Of a stretch of DNA of 64,000 nt, positions 15,814 through 24,997 are shown one piece after another. The stretch is from positions 264,179 through 328,178 of the forward strand of contig CAWJGF010000004.1 in assembly GCA_963842335.1 (NCBI GenBank). The letters are read 5' to 3'. Every line of letters starts with the position of its first letter. Within the stretch, counting starts at the first letter, position 1. The position numbers were made by a program, and so were the translations under genes. The DNA is from PALSA-600 sp963842335 (lineage in GTDB: Bacteria > Actinomycetota > Thermoleophilia > Gaiellales > Gaiellaceae). Under the pieces are notes generated by a model. The model ran no database searches and was not told the origin of the DNA. It saw only the letters and a list, made by a program, of their open reading frames with translations.

Positions 15814-17127
15814 ATGCACGTAGCGGTGCTGGGAACCGGCATGGCGGGGCTCGGCGCAGGGCACGTACTCGAGGCGGCCGGCGTTCCGTTCACATGCTTC
15901 GACCGCAATCCGCATTTCGGCGGGCACACCCATTCCTTCCGCTACGAGGAAGGGTTCGTCTTCGACGAAGGCGGTCACATCTCGTTCACGAAGCACGAGC
16001 ACATTCGCGAGTTGCTCGCCGCGAATATCGACGGGCAGCACGAAGAGCCGCAGCTGAAGATCGACAACTACTGGCACGGTCACCGCATCACGCATCCCGT
16101 GCAGGTCAACCTCGTCGGTCTGCCCCCGGAGTTGATCGCCGACATCGTTCGCGACTTCGTCGCCGTGAACGGGGAACCGCTGACCGACCAGGCCGACTAT
16201 GCCCAGTGGCTCCTGCAGGCGTATGGCAAGACGTTCGCCGAGACGTTCCCGATGGTGTACGGCCGCAAGTACCACACCGTCGGCATGGATCAACTCACGA
16301 CCGACTGGATCGGCCCGCGAATGTACCGCCCGAGCCTCGACGAGATCGTGATCGGCGCTGTCGCGGGCCAGCGGGCGTCCGTTCACTATGTCGACACCTT
16401 CCGCTATCCGTCGTTCGGCGGCTTCAAGACCTACCTCGAGGCGTTCGCCCGGCGATTCGAGCTTCGCCTCGAGCACGACCTCGTCGGTCTCGACCCGCTC
16501 GCGCGACGCCTTCGCTTCGCGAACGGTGAGTCGTTCGCGTACGACCGCGTCATCTCGTCGGTCCCGTTGCCCGACCTCATCCCGACGATCGACGGTGCCC
16601 CGCAGGAGGTGCTGGACGCGGCGAAGCAACTCGCCTTCACGACGGCTGTCCTCATCAACCTCGGGATCGATCGCTCCGACCTGTCCGACACCCACATCAC
16701 GTACTTCTACGACGACGACATCGTTTTCTCACGCGTGAATCTGCCGCACATGTTCTCGCCGCACAACGCGCCTCCGGGCTGCGGGACGATCCAGGCCGAG
16801 GTGTACTTCTCCGAGAAGTACCGGCCGCTCACCGCCGATCCGTCCGAGCTGATCGCGCCGGCGATCGCCGATCTGAGGCGATGTGGCTTCATCCGCGAGG
16901 ACGATTCGATCCTGCTGCAGGATGCGGTCGTGAATCGCTACGCGAACGTGATCTATGACCACGACCGCGCGGGCGCAGTCGAGATCGTGCACGCCTTCCT
17001 CGACGACGTGGGTGTGGACTACTGCGGCCGGTATGGGAACTGGGATCATGCGTGGACCGACGAGGCGTTCATGAGCGGTGAGGAGACCGCCGCGCAAGTC
17101 GTCGACGCGCTCTCGATTCAGGGCTGA
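15814..17127 (+). CDS. FAD-dependent oxidoreductase/mutase of the amine oxidase-UGM superfamily
   Basis: 437 residues from the ATG at 15814 ('MHVAVLGTGMAGLGAGHVL'). The dinucleotide-binding GxGxxG is at residues 7-12, with 'GGHTHSF' in the second FAD contact. The domain plan fits flavoproteins related to UDP-galactopyranose mutase and protoporphyrinogen oxidase that are common in polysaccharide clusters. 'PSFGGFKTYLEAFARRF' and 'DRVISSVPLP' are typical of that group. Its substrate is unknown; a nucleotide-sugar or polyprenyl-linked sugar is plausible from context. It is divergent from the SDR gene and converges on the SAF-domain dehydrogenase, 10 bp away. Confidence 0.75.
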   Translation: MHVAVLGTGMAGLGAGHVLEAAGVPFTCFDRNPHFGGHTHSFRYEEGFVFDEGGHISFTKHEHIRELLAANIDGQHEEPQLKIDNYWHGHRITHPVQVNLVGLPPELIADIVRDFVAVNGEPLTDQADYAQWLLQAYGKTFAETFPMVYGRKYHTVGMDQLTTDWIGPRMYRPSLDEIVIGAVAGQRASVHYVDTFRYPSFGGFKTYLEAFARRFELRLEHDLVGLDPLARRLRFANGESFAYDRVISSVPLPDLIPTIDGAPQEVLDAAKQLAFTTAVLINLGIDRSDLSDTHITYFYDDDIVFSRVNLPHMFSPHNAPPGCGTIQAEVYFSEKYRPLTADPSELIAPAIADLRRCGFIREDDSILLQDAVVNRYANVIYDHDRAGAVEIVHAFLDDVGVDYCGRYGNWDHAWTDEAFMSGEETAAQVVDALSIQG

Positions 17128-17137
17128 CCCCGCGCAG

Positions 17138-18415
17138 TCAACCGGGAAAGAGCTGGGCCTGCTCGTCGCGGAGGCGGTCGATCAGACGCCCGGCCGGCAC
17201 CGTCACGTCGTCGTAGCACAGCGGCTGGTCAGCGAGCACGCCCCTGACGAGGGTGCAGTCCGGCGAGATTCCCATCGGCAGCAGATTCTCGGGCCTCGTC
17301 ACCTCGATGTTGTCGATCGAGCCGTAGGCCATGAACCCGCCGATACCGTCGAGTGTCTCGCCGGCACGGAGATCGCGCTTGGCGACGGCGAAGACCTCGC
17401 AGCGCGGCCCGGCGAGCGGCGTGACCGCGGCGTCGCCGAAGAGCACCGCGCGGGCGGCCGTCAGCGGCGCTTCGGCCTGAGGCAGGTGCCACGGGGCGTA
17501 GAACACGTAGAGAGGGCCTGGGCCGAGCTTGAAGTGCTCGAGGTAAATGCGTGCCGTGGGGTCATCCGCTCTGCAGACGGCGAAGACACCTGAACCGGGC
17601 TCCGCGCCGACGCAGAAGTCGACCATGCCCTCGCGGTGGGGCTGCTCGTCATAGAGCGACGCCAGTTCGTTCACGTGGTCGCACCGGTAGCCGTTCATGC
17701 CCCGCTGCGCGACCCCGAAGCCCGTTGCGTTGGCGAGGATCGCGAGCTCCATCGAGAGCTTCGTCCCGTCGGCGTAGGAAGAGACCTTCTGCGGATCCTG
17801 GTCCACCGATTCAGCGAAGCCTCGCTGCGTCTCTGGCGTTCGGTGACGGTCGAGGAAGCCCTTCAGATTGCCGGCGAGGATCGGCCGCAGCCCGATCGTC
17901 CGGAGGTAGCGGATCAGGTTCATCGCCACGCCTGGCTCGTCTCCGTCGGTGTAACTGATGATCACGCCGGCGGCGTCGGCCCTCGCCTTGAGCAACGGGC
18001 CTACGGTCGAGTCCAGCGCCGCGTTGAGGAGCACGACGTGCTTGCCATGGCCGATCGCATCGAGCACGGTGATCGCGCCGAAGTCGACGTCGCCGGTGGC
18101 CTCGATCACGACGTCGACGCTCTCGGCTCGGCAAACGACCGTGGCGTCGTCAGTCACGGCCGGAGCTCCGCGGGCGATCGTGGCATCCAGGGCCTCGGGC
18201 GTCTCGACCATCAGCGGCGTGGCCGCGCCGGGTCCCTCATAAAGGGCCGCCGCGCGCGCGAGCGTTCGGTTCGACACGGCGACGAGCTCGATGCCAGGCA
18301 TGCGCAGCGCGTGCGCCGCGATTCCGCGTGCGATGTACCCGGCTCCGACGAGCGCGACTCTGATCGGCCGCCCGTCGGCGGCACGGCGCTCGAGTGCCTG
18401 ATCGAGCAGGATCAT
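17138..18415 (-). CDS. NAD(P)-dependent dehydrogenase with C-terminal SAF domain
   Basis: 425 residues from the ATG at 18415. An N-terminal Rossmann domain ('VALVGAGYIARGIAAHAL') resembles homoserine dehydrogenase-like and Gfo/Idh/MocA oxidoreductases; a lid domain follows. A C-terminal SAF-type domain (about 340-410: 'RDLRAGETLDGIGG', 'LPMGISPDC') is the fold of sialic-acid synthase C-termini and antifreeze proteins. Such fusions are found beside glucose-1-phosphate cytidylyltransferase and sugar C-methyltransferase genes, as here. The reaction is not established; oxidation or reduction of a modified sugar is likely. The cytidylyltransferase gene ends 32 bp upstream of this start. Confidence 0.75.
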   Translation of the reverse strand: MILLDQALERRAADGRPIRVALVGAGYIARGIAAHALRMPGIELVAVSNRTLARAAALYEGPGAATPLMVETPEALDATIARGAPAVTDDATVVCRAESVDVVIEATGDVDFGAITVLDAIGHGKHVVLLNAALDSTVGPLLKARADAAGVIISYTDGDEPGVAMNLIRYLRTIGLRPILAGNLKGFLDRHRTPETQRGFAESVDQDPQKVSSYADGTKLSMELAILANATGFGVAQRGMNGYRCDHVNELASLYDEQPHREGMVDFCVGAEPGSGVFAVCRADDPTARIYLEHFKLGPGPLYVFYAPWHLPQAEAPLTAARAVLFGDAAVTPLAGPRCEVFAVAKRDLRAGETLDGIGGFMAYGSIDNIEVTRPENLLPMGISPDCTLVRGVLADQPLCYDDVTVPAGRLIDRLRDEQAQLFPG

Positions 18416-18446
18416 CGGCCGAGCAGGATCATCAAGCCGAGCAGCG

Positions 18447-19226
18447 TCAGTTCCCGGGCGACCGGTGGCGAGTCCACGGAACACGACCTGTCTCGGCGAT
18501 CGCGTCGAGCTTCTGCTTGTCCTTGATCGTGTCCATCGCCTCCCAGAAGCCCTCGTAGCGGTACGCCAGGAGCTCCTTCCGTTCGATCAGGCGGGCAAAG
18601 GGAGAGTCGACGAGCTCGTCCCCGGTCTCGATCACATCGAAGATCCCGGGTCTGAAGACGAAGAAGCCGCCGTTGATCCAGACGTCGGCGTCGGCGAACG
18701 GATGCACGCCCTGGACGACGCCGTCGGTGTCGGCGTCGACGAGGTGGTACTCGACCGGCGGCCGAACTGCCATGAAGAGGCCGGTCTTCCCGCTCTCCTC
18801 GAGCGTCCGGACCATCTGGTCGAGCGGCGCATCAGTGAGCCCGTCCCCGTAGGTCACGAGGAAGGTCGATTCGCCGGCCAGGTGGCTCTCGACCGACTTG
18901 AGGCGCTCGCCGAGTGTGGTGTTCATGCCGGTGTCGACGAAAGTGACGCGCCAATCGTCGGTGTCGCTGCCGAGGAGCTCGACCTGGCCGGCGGTGAGCA
19001 CGAAATCGTTCGCGAGCGCCTCGTTGTAGTTGAGGAAGTAGTCCTTGATGCTCTCGGACTGGTAGCCGAGACAGAGGATGAAGTCCGTGTGCCCCCAGGA
19101 GGCGTACCACTTCATGATGTGCCAGAGGATCGGCCGTGCGCCCACCCGGATCATGGGCTTCGGAACCGTTTGCGTCGCCTCGCCCATGCGAACGCCCAGG
19201 CCGCCGCAGAACACGACGACCTTCAC
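18447..19226 (-). CDS. rfbF: Glucose-1-phosphate cytidylyltransferase
   Basis: 259 residues, the family length. It makes CDP-glucose from CTP and glucose-1-phosphate, the entry step to CDP-3,6-dideoxyhexoses and branched sugars. The nucleotidyltransferase signature is 'VVVFCGGLGVRMGEATQTVP' at residues 3-22, with 'KPMIRVGARPILWHIMK' next, 'YGDGLTDA' for metal binding and 'WINGGFFVF' for sugar binding. It lies upstream of the SAF-domain dehydrogenase on the same strand. No obvious RfbG-type CDP-glucose 4,6-dehydratase is present, so one of the SDR proteins at 13697-15724 may fill that step. Confidence 0.92.
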   Translation of the reverse strand: MKVVVFCGGLGVRMGEATQTVPKPMIRVGARPILWHIMKWYASWGHTDFILCLGYQSESIKDYFLNYNEALANDFVLTAGQVELLGSDTDDWRVTFVDTGMNTTLGERLKSVESHLAGESTFLVTYGDGLTDAPLDQMVRTLEESGKTGLFMAVRPPVEYHLVDADTDGVVQGVHPFADADVWINGGFFVFRPGIFDVIETGDELVDSPFARLIERKELLAYRYEGFWEAMDTIKDKQKLDAIAETGRVPWTRHRSPGN

Positions 19227-19371
19227 GCGGCCCCCTGCTGGGATGTTCCGGCGTCCACGTCTCGAAGCTTAGTGAGGCGAGCGCAAATTGCCAGATGGCG
19301 ACTTCAGTTCGGGCTCGATCCGGCCGATGGATGCTACTGATGCAGCAGGCGCTTGAGAGGGGACGCGGGGC

Positions 19372-21357
19372 GTGACGAACACAGAGAAGATCCTGGTCGA
19401 TGTCGGCATCCCGACCGGAGGGAGGGCGACGTACCTCTCCGAGGCGGTCGGCTCTGCCCTCACCCAGAGCCTTGCCGAGATCCGTGTGACGGTCGGCGAG
19501 AACGGGGCGGGCACGGCGGCGGTCGAGGAAGCTCTTGCGCCTTGGCGCAGCGACCAGCGCCTGCGTCACCTCGTCCACGGCGTCGATCTCGGGCCTGCGA
19601 AGAACTACACCGCGGTCGCAGAGGGTGAGGCCCCGTATCTCGCGATCCTCCACGACGACGACCGCTGGGACTCCGAGTTCCTCGAGCGCCGGGTCGCGTT
19701 CCTGGAGGAGCATCCCTCGTGCTCGTTCGTCTTCTCAAGGTGCTTCTTGATCGACTCCAGAGGCTCGTATGTGGATGTGTGGGAGGACGTCCTCGCGCCG
19801 GGAGTCCATTCGCCTGCATCGTTCCTGCCGGCGCTCTACGAGCACAACATCGTTCCCGTGCCGACCGTCGTCGTGCGCCGGTCCGCCTACGAGTCGATCG
19901 GTGCCGCCTTCCACGACCTGCTCTTCAACGACCACGAGTTCTGGCTGCGGCTTGGAAGCCGCTGGGACGTCGGATACCTCCCGACGATCGATGCCGCGTA
20001 CCGTGTGCACAACAACCAGACGACCTTCGCGAACCGGCGGCGACTCGGCGAGAACCGCATCAGTTTTTATGCAGCGGTCGACGAGACGACGCCCGCCGTC
20101 GTTGTCGATCGCTCGGTTCGACGGCGGGCGAGCGCGTCCGCGCACCTCCAGGTCGCAGGCGACGCAATGGAGCGCGGAGAGCGAGGCGACGTCATCCGGG
20201 AGGTGGCGCGGGCAGCCATTGTCTCACCCAGGACCATGCTGCATCGCCGAGAGGGACGGCGAGCTGCGCTGCTGATCGCCGCCTCGGTACTGGGGCCGCC
20301 CGGTCGCGCCCTGTGGCGGTCGCGAAGAGATTTCGGGCGGCGGCGGGCCGACGCGATGGGCGCGCGGCGCGCGGGAGTTGCGCGGCTCGGTCTGCCTGTA
20401 TCCGACCCGCCTCTCTTCTCGGTGGTCATTCCGGCGCGCAACGCGCAGGACACAATCGCCCAGGCGCTCGACTCCGTTCTCATCCAGACGTGCCAGCAGT
20501 TCGAGATCATCGTTGTCGACGACGGCTCGACCGACGCCACCGTTCAAATCGCGACCGAGAAGGCTGCCGACCGCGTGACGATCGTGAGCCAGGAGAACCA
20601 GGGCGTCTCCGCTGCCCGGAACGCCGGTATTCGCGTCGCACGCGGAGCGTATATCAGCTTTCTCGACGCCGATGACCTGTGGCTGCCGACGTATCTCGCG
20701 AAGGCGATCGAGGCGCTCTCGGGCGATCCCGAGCCGGGGCTCGTGTTTACGGATGCCTGGGTGTACGACGAGCCGGCTGGACGCATTCGCCGTCAACCGA
20801 TGATGGCGCGCCGGCGTCCCACGGATGACCTTCCGTCGGAACCAGCCGCGTTCTTCTCGCTGCTGCTCCGCGGCAACTTCGTCTACACGTCGGCGACGGT
20901 GCCCAAGGACGTGTTGGAGCAGGTCGGCGGCTTCGACGCGGAGCTCACGCGTGCGGAGGACTACGACCTCTGGCTGCGTATCTCCGCGGCGGGCTTCAGC
21001 GCGAGCTATGTTCCAGGGCCGCTCGCGCTCTACCGCCTCCATGGCAGCGCGCGGTCGCTCTCGAGCGACCGCCTCGAGATGAGCCGTGGCGAGTCGGAGG
21101 TGCTCCGCCGGCTCCTCGACCGCCACGCGCTTCCGGAGCCCCACATCGCGCTCGCACAATCGCGCCTCGATCAAGTCGGCGCGGCCGTGACCCGGCTCGA
21201 ACGCGGAGAGCACCCGCAGCGGACCCTGCGGCGGCGGCTCGTCCGGCGGGCCAATCGCCTGGTGCACGAGGGGACGCTGTACGGACCTGCACCGCCGGAG
21301 GTGCTCGGGGCGTTCCCGGACCTGGTCGCTGCGCGGCCCGGCTCAGCGTCGTCGTAG
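19372..21357 (+). CDS. Two-domain glycosyltransferase family 2 protein
   Basis: 661 residues from a GTG start, about twice the length of a single GT2. The first GT-A domain (about 7-230) starts 'DVGIPTGGRATYLSEAV' and has the metal-binding 'HDDDRWD'. A linker of about 100 residues rich in Arg follows. The second GT2 domain (about 343-570) starts 'FSVVIPARNAQDTIAQALD', with 'VVDDGSTDAT' and 'FLDADDLW'. Both domains keep the acidic metal-binding residues, so both may be active and could add two sugars in succession. It stands alone on the plus strand between two minus-strand operons. Confidence 0.88.
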   Translation: MTNTEKILVDVGIPTGGRATYLSEAVGSALTQSLAEIRVTVGENGAGTAAVEEALAPWRSDQRLRHLVHGVDLGPAKNYTAVAEGEAPYLAILHDDDRWDSEFLERRVAFLEEHPSCSFVFSRCFLIDSRGSYVDVWEDVLAPGVHSPASFLPALYEHNIVPVPTVVVRRSAYESIGAAFHDLLFNDHEFWLRLGSRWDVGYLPTIDAAYRVHNNQTTFANRRRLGENRISFYAAVDETTPAVVVDRSVRRRASASAHLQVAGDAMERGERGDVIREVARAAIVSPRTMLHRREGRRAALLIAASVLGPPGRALWRSRRDFGRRRADAMGARRAGVARLGLPVSDPPLFSVVIPARNAQDTIAQALDSVLIQTCQQFEIIVVDDGSTDATVQIATEKAADRVTIVSQENQGVSAARNAGIRVARGAYISFLDADDLWLPTYLAKAIEALSGDPEPGLVFTDAWVYDEPAGRIRRQPMMARRRPTDDLPSEPAAFFSLLLRGNFVYTSATVPKDVLEQVGGFDAELTRAEDYDLWLRISAAGFSASYVPGPLALYRLHGSARSLSSDRLEMSRGESEVLRRLLDRHALPEPHIALAQSRLDQVGAAVTRLERGEHPQRTLRRRLVRRANRLVHEGTLYGPAPPEVLGAFPDLVAARPGSASS

Positions 21358-21361
21358 ACGT

Positions 21362-22021
21362 TCAGGGAACGAGCGTGAGCTTGCGGCAGTAAAAAGCCTC
21401 CGCGTATCGCGTCGGCGGGGCCGCTTCGATGCCTCGGATTCGGAGCAGCGACAGCAGAAGCTCCTCGTCGAACCACTGCTTCGACGACTGGCTCGCGAAC
21501 TGCTCACGGATCAGCTCCGCCTTTCGCTGCGCGACCTCAAGGTCGATCGGGACGAAGACGTTCGGGCTGCCAAGGTCACCGTCGTACTTCGGGATCTCGT
21601 ACTCGAGAATCAAATGACGCCGGAACGTGTTCCAGGTGAGCTCTGAGACGAGGCGGTGGTCCTGATGGCGGTCGTGCTCGGTGTGGGTGAAGATGACCGT
21701 CGGATCGACCGACGCCTTGAGCGCCTCGAACCAGTTCTTCACCTCCTCGCCGCGATGCGGGAAGAAGCCGTCGCGAAAGGATTCGATGCGGAGGTCGATG
21801 CTCGCGGCGCCCGCGAGAAAGAGCTGTGCGCTCGCCTCGGCCTCGGCGCGACGTTCCCCGTCGGCGCTCAGCACGGCCCACGTCACCTCGACCTCCGGCC
21901 GACGTTCGAGGAGCGTCAGCAGCGTGCCGCCGCAGCCGATTTCGATGTCATCGGCGTGACAGCCGATCGCAAGGACGCGCATGGGCTGGGCGCCCGACGT
22001 GCTCAGCGAGAACGGCTGCAT
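21362..22021 (-). CDS. PIG-L family deacetylase
   Basis: 219 residues from an ATG directly following the upstream stop (TAGATG); an internal ATG at 21982 ('MRVLAIGCHADDIEIGCGGT') gives the classical family start. The zinc-binding motif 'HADD' near residue 22 and the 'HTEHDRHQDHR' stretch near residue 115 are characteristic of the PIG-L/LmbE family. These enzymes remove an acetyl group from N-acetylhexosamine. Coupled to the C-methyltransferase gene, it probably produces a free amino group on a sugar in this pathway. Zinc residues are intact. Confidence 0.88.
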   Translation of the reverse strand: MQPFSLSTSGAQPMRVLAIGCHADDIEIGCGGTLLTLLERRPEVEVTWAVLSADGERRAEAEASAQLFLAGAASIDLRIESFRDGFFPHRGEEVKNWFEALKASVDPTVIFTHTEHDRHQDHRLVSELTWNTFRRHLILEYEIPKYDGDLGSPNVFVPIDLEVAQRKAELIREQFASQSSKQWFDEELLLSLLRIRGIEAAPPTRYAEAFYCRKLTLVP

Positions 22022-23335
22022 CTACGCGAGGTCGACCGAGTGGGCGGTCGTTTCGGCACTCGCCGGGTCGAGCACGGTCGCTTTCGGAATCGGAACGATC
22101 AGCTTGCCGCCCCAGTCGGCGATGTACGCCAATTGCTCGGCGATCTCGTCGATGAGGTTCCACGGCAGCACGAGCACGTAGTCGGGCCGCGTCAGCGCGA
22201 TCTGCTCCGTCGGGAAGATCGGGATATGCGTGCCCGGGGTGTACATCCCGTGCTTGTACGGGTTGCGATCGACGGTGTAGTCGAGAAAGTCGGTTCGGAC
22301 GCCGCAGTAGTTCAGCAACGTGTTCCCTTTGCCGGGAGCGCCGTAGCCGACGATCTGCTTGCCCTCGCGTCGAAGGCGCACGAGCAGGTCGAGCAGGCTG
22401 CGCTTCGACTCACGCACCTCCTCAGCGAAGCTCCCGTACGTGTCGAGCTCATCGAGCCGTGCGGCATCCTCGCGTTCGAGCAGCTCTGCGACGGCGGCCT
22501 CGCGCGGCCGTTCTCCGGTCGCGCAGACGTAGAGGCGCAACGAGCCGCCGTGTGTCGTCAACTCGTCGACGTCGTAGACGTCCAGGCCGTGCGCATTGAC
22601 GATGCGGATCGCAGTCTTCAGCGAGAAGTAGCAGAAGTGCTCGTGGTAGATCGTGTCGTACTGAAGTCCCTGGACGAGCCGGAGGAGATGGGGGAACTCG
22701 AAGGTCGCGGTCCCGTCCGGCGCGAGCAGAATCGCGACACCTTCGACGAAGTCGTTGACATCCGGCACGTGGGCGAGCACGTTGTTCCCGGCGATCAGAT
22801 CCGCGTGGCCGTGCTCTGCGGCGACCTGACGGGCGAGAGCGGCCCCGAAGAACTCCGAGAGCGTCGGAACCCCGATCTCCTCGGCCGCAGCAGCGATGTT
22901 CTGCGCCGGCTCGATGCCGAGAATTCGAACCCCCGTCCCGAGGAAATGGCGGAGCAGGTAGCCGTCGTTCGAGGCCAGTTCGACCACGAAGCTCGAGCTG
23001 TCGAGCGACAGTCGCTCGATCATCAGCTCGACATAGCGTCGGGCGTGCTCCACCCATGACGTCGAGTACGACGAGAAGTACGCGTACTCGACGAAGATCT
23101 CATCTGGCGACACGAAGCTGTCGAGCTGGACGAGCCGGCAGTCGTCGCAGGCGCGCGCGTGGAGCGGGAAGAAGGGCTCCATCGACTCGAGCCGCTCGGC
23201 AGGCACGAAGCTCTCGCACAGTGGAGACATCCCGAGATCGACGAAGGTCGTCGACAGGGCGCCGCCGCAGAACCGGCAGCGGGCGATCCGGACCATGCCG
23301 GGGGGATCCTCAGTCGCAGACACCTCTCGAAGCAT
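22022..23335 (-). CDS. Sugar C-methyltransferase with zinc-binding N-terminus (TylC3/NovU-like)
   Basis: 437 residues; a start at 23296 ('MVRIARCRFCGG') is also plausible and closer to family practice. The N-terminal zinc-binding site is visible as 'CRFCGG' and 'ARACDDCRLVQL'. The SAM-binding fold follows with 'VVELASNDGYLLRHFLG' and 'GNNVLAHVPDVNDFVEG', then 'FPHLLRLVQGLQYDTIYHEH', the motif with the catalytic Tyr-His-Glu-His. C-terminal 'GYGAPGKGNTLLNYCG' is the second conserved block. These enzymes add a methyl branch at C-3 of a 4-keto sugar. This supports a branched deoxy sugar in the EPS. The adjoining genes are PIG-L (downstream) and a GT39-like membrane protein (upstream). Confidence 0.9.
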   Translation of the reverse strand: MLREVSATEDPPGMVRIARCRFCGGALSTTFVDLGMSPLCESFVPAERLESMEPFFPLHARACDDCRLVQLDSFVSPDEIFVEYAYFSSYSTSWVEHARRYVELMIERLSLDSSSFVVELASNDGYLLRHFLGTGVRILGIEPAQNIAAAAEEIGVPTLSEFFGAALARQVAAEHGHADLIAGNNVLAHVPDVNDFVEGVAILLAPDGTATFEFPHLLRLVQGLQYDTIYHEHFCYFSLKTAIRIVNAHGLDVYDVDELTTHGGSLRLYVCATGERPREAAVAELLEREDAARLDELDTYGSFAEEVRESKRSLLDLLVRLRREGKQIVGYGAPGKGNTLLNYCGVRTDFLDYTVDRNPYKHGMYTPGTHIPIFPTEQIALTRPDYVLVLPWNLIDEIAEQLAYIADWGGKLIVPIPKATVLDPASAETTAHSVDLA

Positions 23336-23360
23336 ACGAGCCTGTCAACCCCCGGCCGTC

Positions 23361-24980
23361 TCAGCGGAGGTCGTAGAGCACTGCGAGTGCGCCGGGCGCG
23401 CGAACCGACGTGAGTCGCGGTCCGCGCTTGTCGAGCTCGGCCAGGACACGTCCGTAGAGGAACGCCTTCTCCCGGGCATCAGCAACATGCGAGAGCAAGA
23501 CCCAGGTCCGTCCGGCCGGGAGTTCGCGGAGCGCTTTGAGGTAGGCGTTCTCATCCCGGCCGAGGTATGGCTGGATCTCCACCTTCGAACCGGATCGCAG
23601 CGCAGGCGCCCACTGGCTCGTGCCGCCCGGCGCGTCGGTGAGGCGCCACGGAGTCACGCCGGCGCAGTGACACGCGCCGTAGTAGGCCAACGCGTACTGG
23701 GCGGGATAGGTGACGAACAGCCGGTCGCCGGGGTGCTTCAGCTTCGCGACGGAGCGCAGAACCGATCGAACCTCTTCCCGGTGCGTCGGGTGCATCGCCG
23801 TCCGGGCGTCGGCACGCACACCCCCCTCCAGTGCCAGCACGACGAGTCCGAGTCCGAGAACGACCCCGAGCTTCCACGGCAACCGCTTCGCGCAGAGGAG
23901 GACGCCCTCGGCGACGAAGAGGGCTGCCGCGGGGACGACGAAGAGGACGGTTCGGCCCGAGATCGGGTAGTGGCCGAAGACGGATGCTCCGATCGTGACG
24001 ACGATCGGAGTCGCGACGAGCAGGGTCGGCCACGGGCGGCGTCGGATCAGCGCGAGCACGCCGACGATCCCGATCGCACCCACGACGTAGGTGATGAGCC
24101 TGATTTCGAGCCCCGAGGTCGGCAAGCCAAGATCGGCCGCGACCGAGGTCGGCAACTTCGAGATCGAATGCATGATGCTCGACCCGTTGCTTCCACTCCC
24201 TCCCGATCCGCCGAGCGAGGGGCTGCCCGTGTACGAGCGAAGCACTCCTGCGGAGGAGTGCAGTGCGTGGAAGAGCACAGCTCCGGCGGCGACCGCCCAC
24301 ACGCCGACGACGGCTGCCGTCCCCGGCCGGAGCCGGCGCCACTGCACGAGGTCTGCGGCAAGGAGCACTGCACCGATGCCGGCCGCGACGAACACGGCAG
24401 GCTGCGAGATCACGATGGCCAGGGCACCCGTCGCCGCGGCGACTGCCGCCTCGCGCCGGCTGACGCCGTCGCGCACCCTGAGACCGACCCAGACGAGCAG
24501 CAAGAAGGCGGTGACGTCGCCCGAGTACTGCTTCAACTCGCTCGAGTAGTAGATGAGCGACGGTGAGAATGCAGTCAACCCGCACGCGAGCGGGATGGCC
24601 GTCCGCGAGCACACGCGCCTCGCCACCGGCGCAATGAGCACGAGTGTCGCGAGGCCGAGCAGGAGTGGCAGCGCACGGAGGGTCAGCTCACTCGTTCCGA
24701 TCGTTGCCGCTCCCTTCTCGAGCAGCAGGAAGCCCGGCGCCGCGCCCTGGTTGAAGTCGAGCTGGCCGAGTATCGTGCTCCAGCCGCGCCTGATGAGATT
24801 GAGCGCAAGGAACGACTCGTCGAGCCAGAGCGAGCGATTGGTCGCATATGCCCTGATGCGCAGGAGCGCCCCGCCGACGAGGACGACACCGACCGCGACG
24901 GACACCACGTCGACGCGCGCGAAGATCCCTCGTGCGCTGGACGATTCAGCTTGCAGCTGAGCGGCTGGTGTGGAGATCAA
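23361..24980 (-). CDS. GT39/PMT-like membrane glycosyltransferase
   Basis: 539 residues from a TTG; the true start may be a later GTG. Multi-pass membrane protein with about ten hydrophobic segments and a soluble C-terminal domain of about 130 residues. The first extracellular loop has 'RSLWLDESFLALNLIRRG', the acidic 'DE' motif of dolichyl-phosphate-mannose mannosyltransferases (GT39) and related ArnT-type enzymes. These use a polyprenyl-phosphate sugar outside the membrane. 'YYSSELKQYSGDV' fits the family too. It lies 25 bp upstream of the C-methyltransferase. Acceptor unknown. Confidence 0.8.
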   Translation of the reverse strand: MISTPAAQLQAESSSARGIFARVDVVSVAVGVVLVGGALLRIRAYATNRSLWLDESFLALNLIRRGWSTILGQLDFNQGAAPGFLLLEKGAATIGTSELTLRALPLLLGLATLVLIAPVARRVCSRTAIPLACGLTAFSPSLIYYSSELKQYSGDVTAFLLLVWVGLRVRDGVSRREAAVAAATGALAIVISQPAVFVAAGIGAVLLAADLVQWRRLRPGTAAVVGVWAVAAGAVLFHALHSSAGVLRSYTGSPSLGGSGGSGSNGSSIMHSISKLPTSVAADLGLPTSGLEIRLITYVVGAIGIVGVLALIRRRPWPTLLVATPIVVTIGASVFGHYPISGRTVLFVVPAAALFVAEGVLLCAKRLPWKLGVVLGLGLVVLALEGGVRADARTAMHPTHREEVRSVLRSVAKLKHPGDRLFVTYPAQYALAYYGACHCAGVTPWRLTDAPGGTSQWAPALRSGSKVEIQPYLGRDENAYLKALRELPAGRTWVLLSHVADAREKAFLYGRVLAELDKRGPRLTSVRAPGALAVLYDLR

Positions 24981-24997
24981 GAGGCTACGTTAACCCC

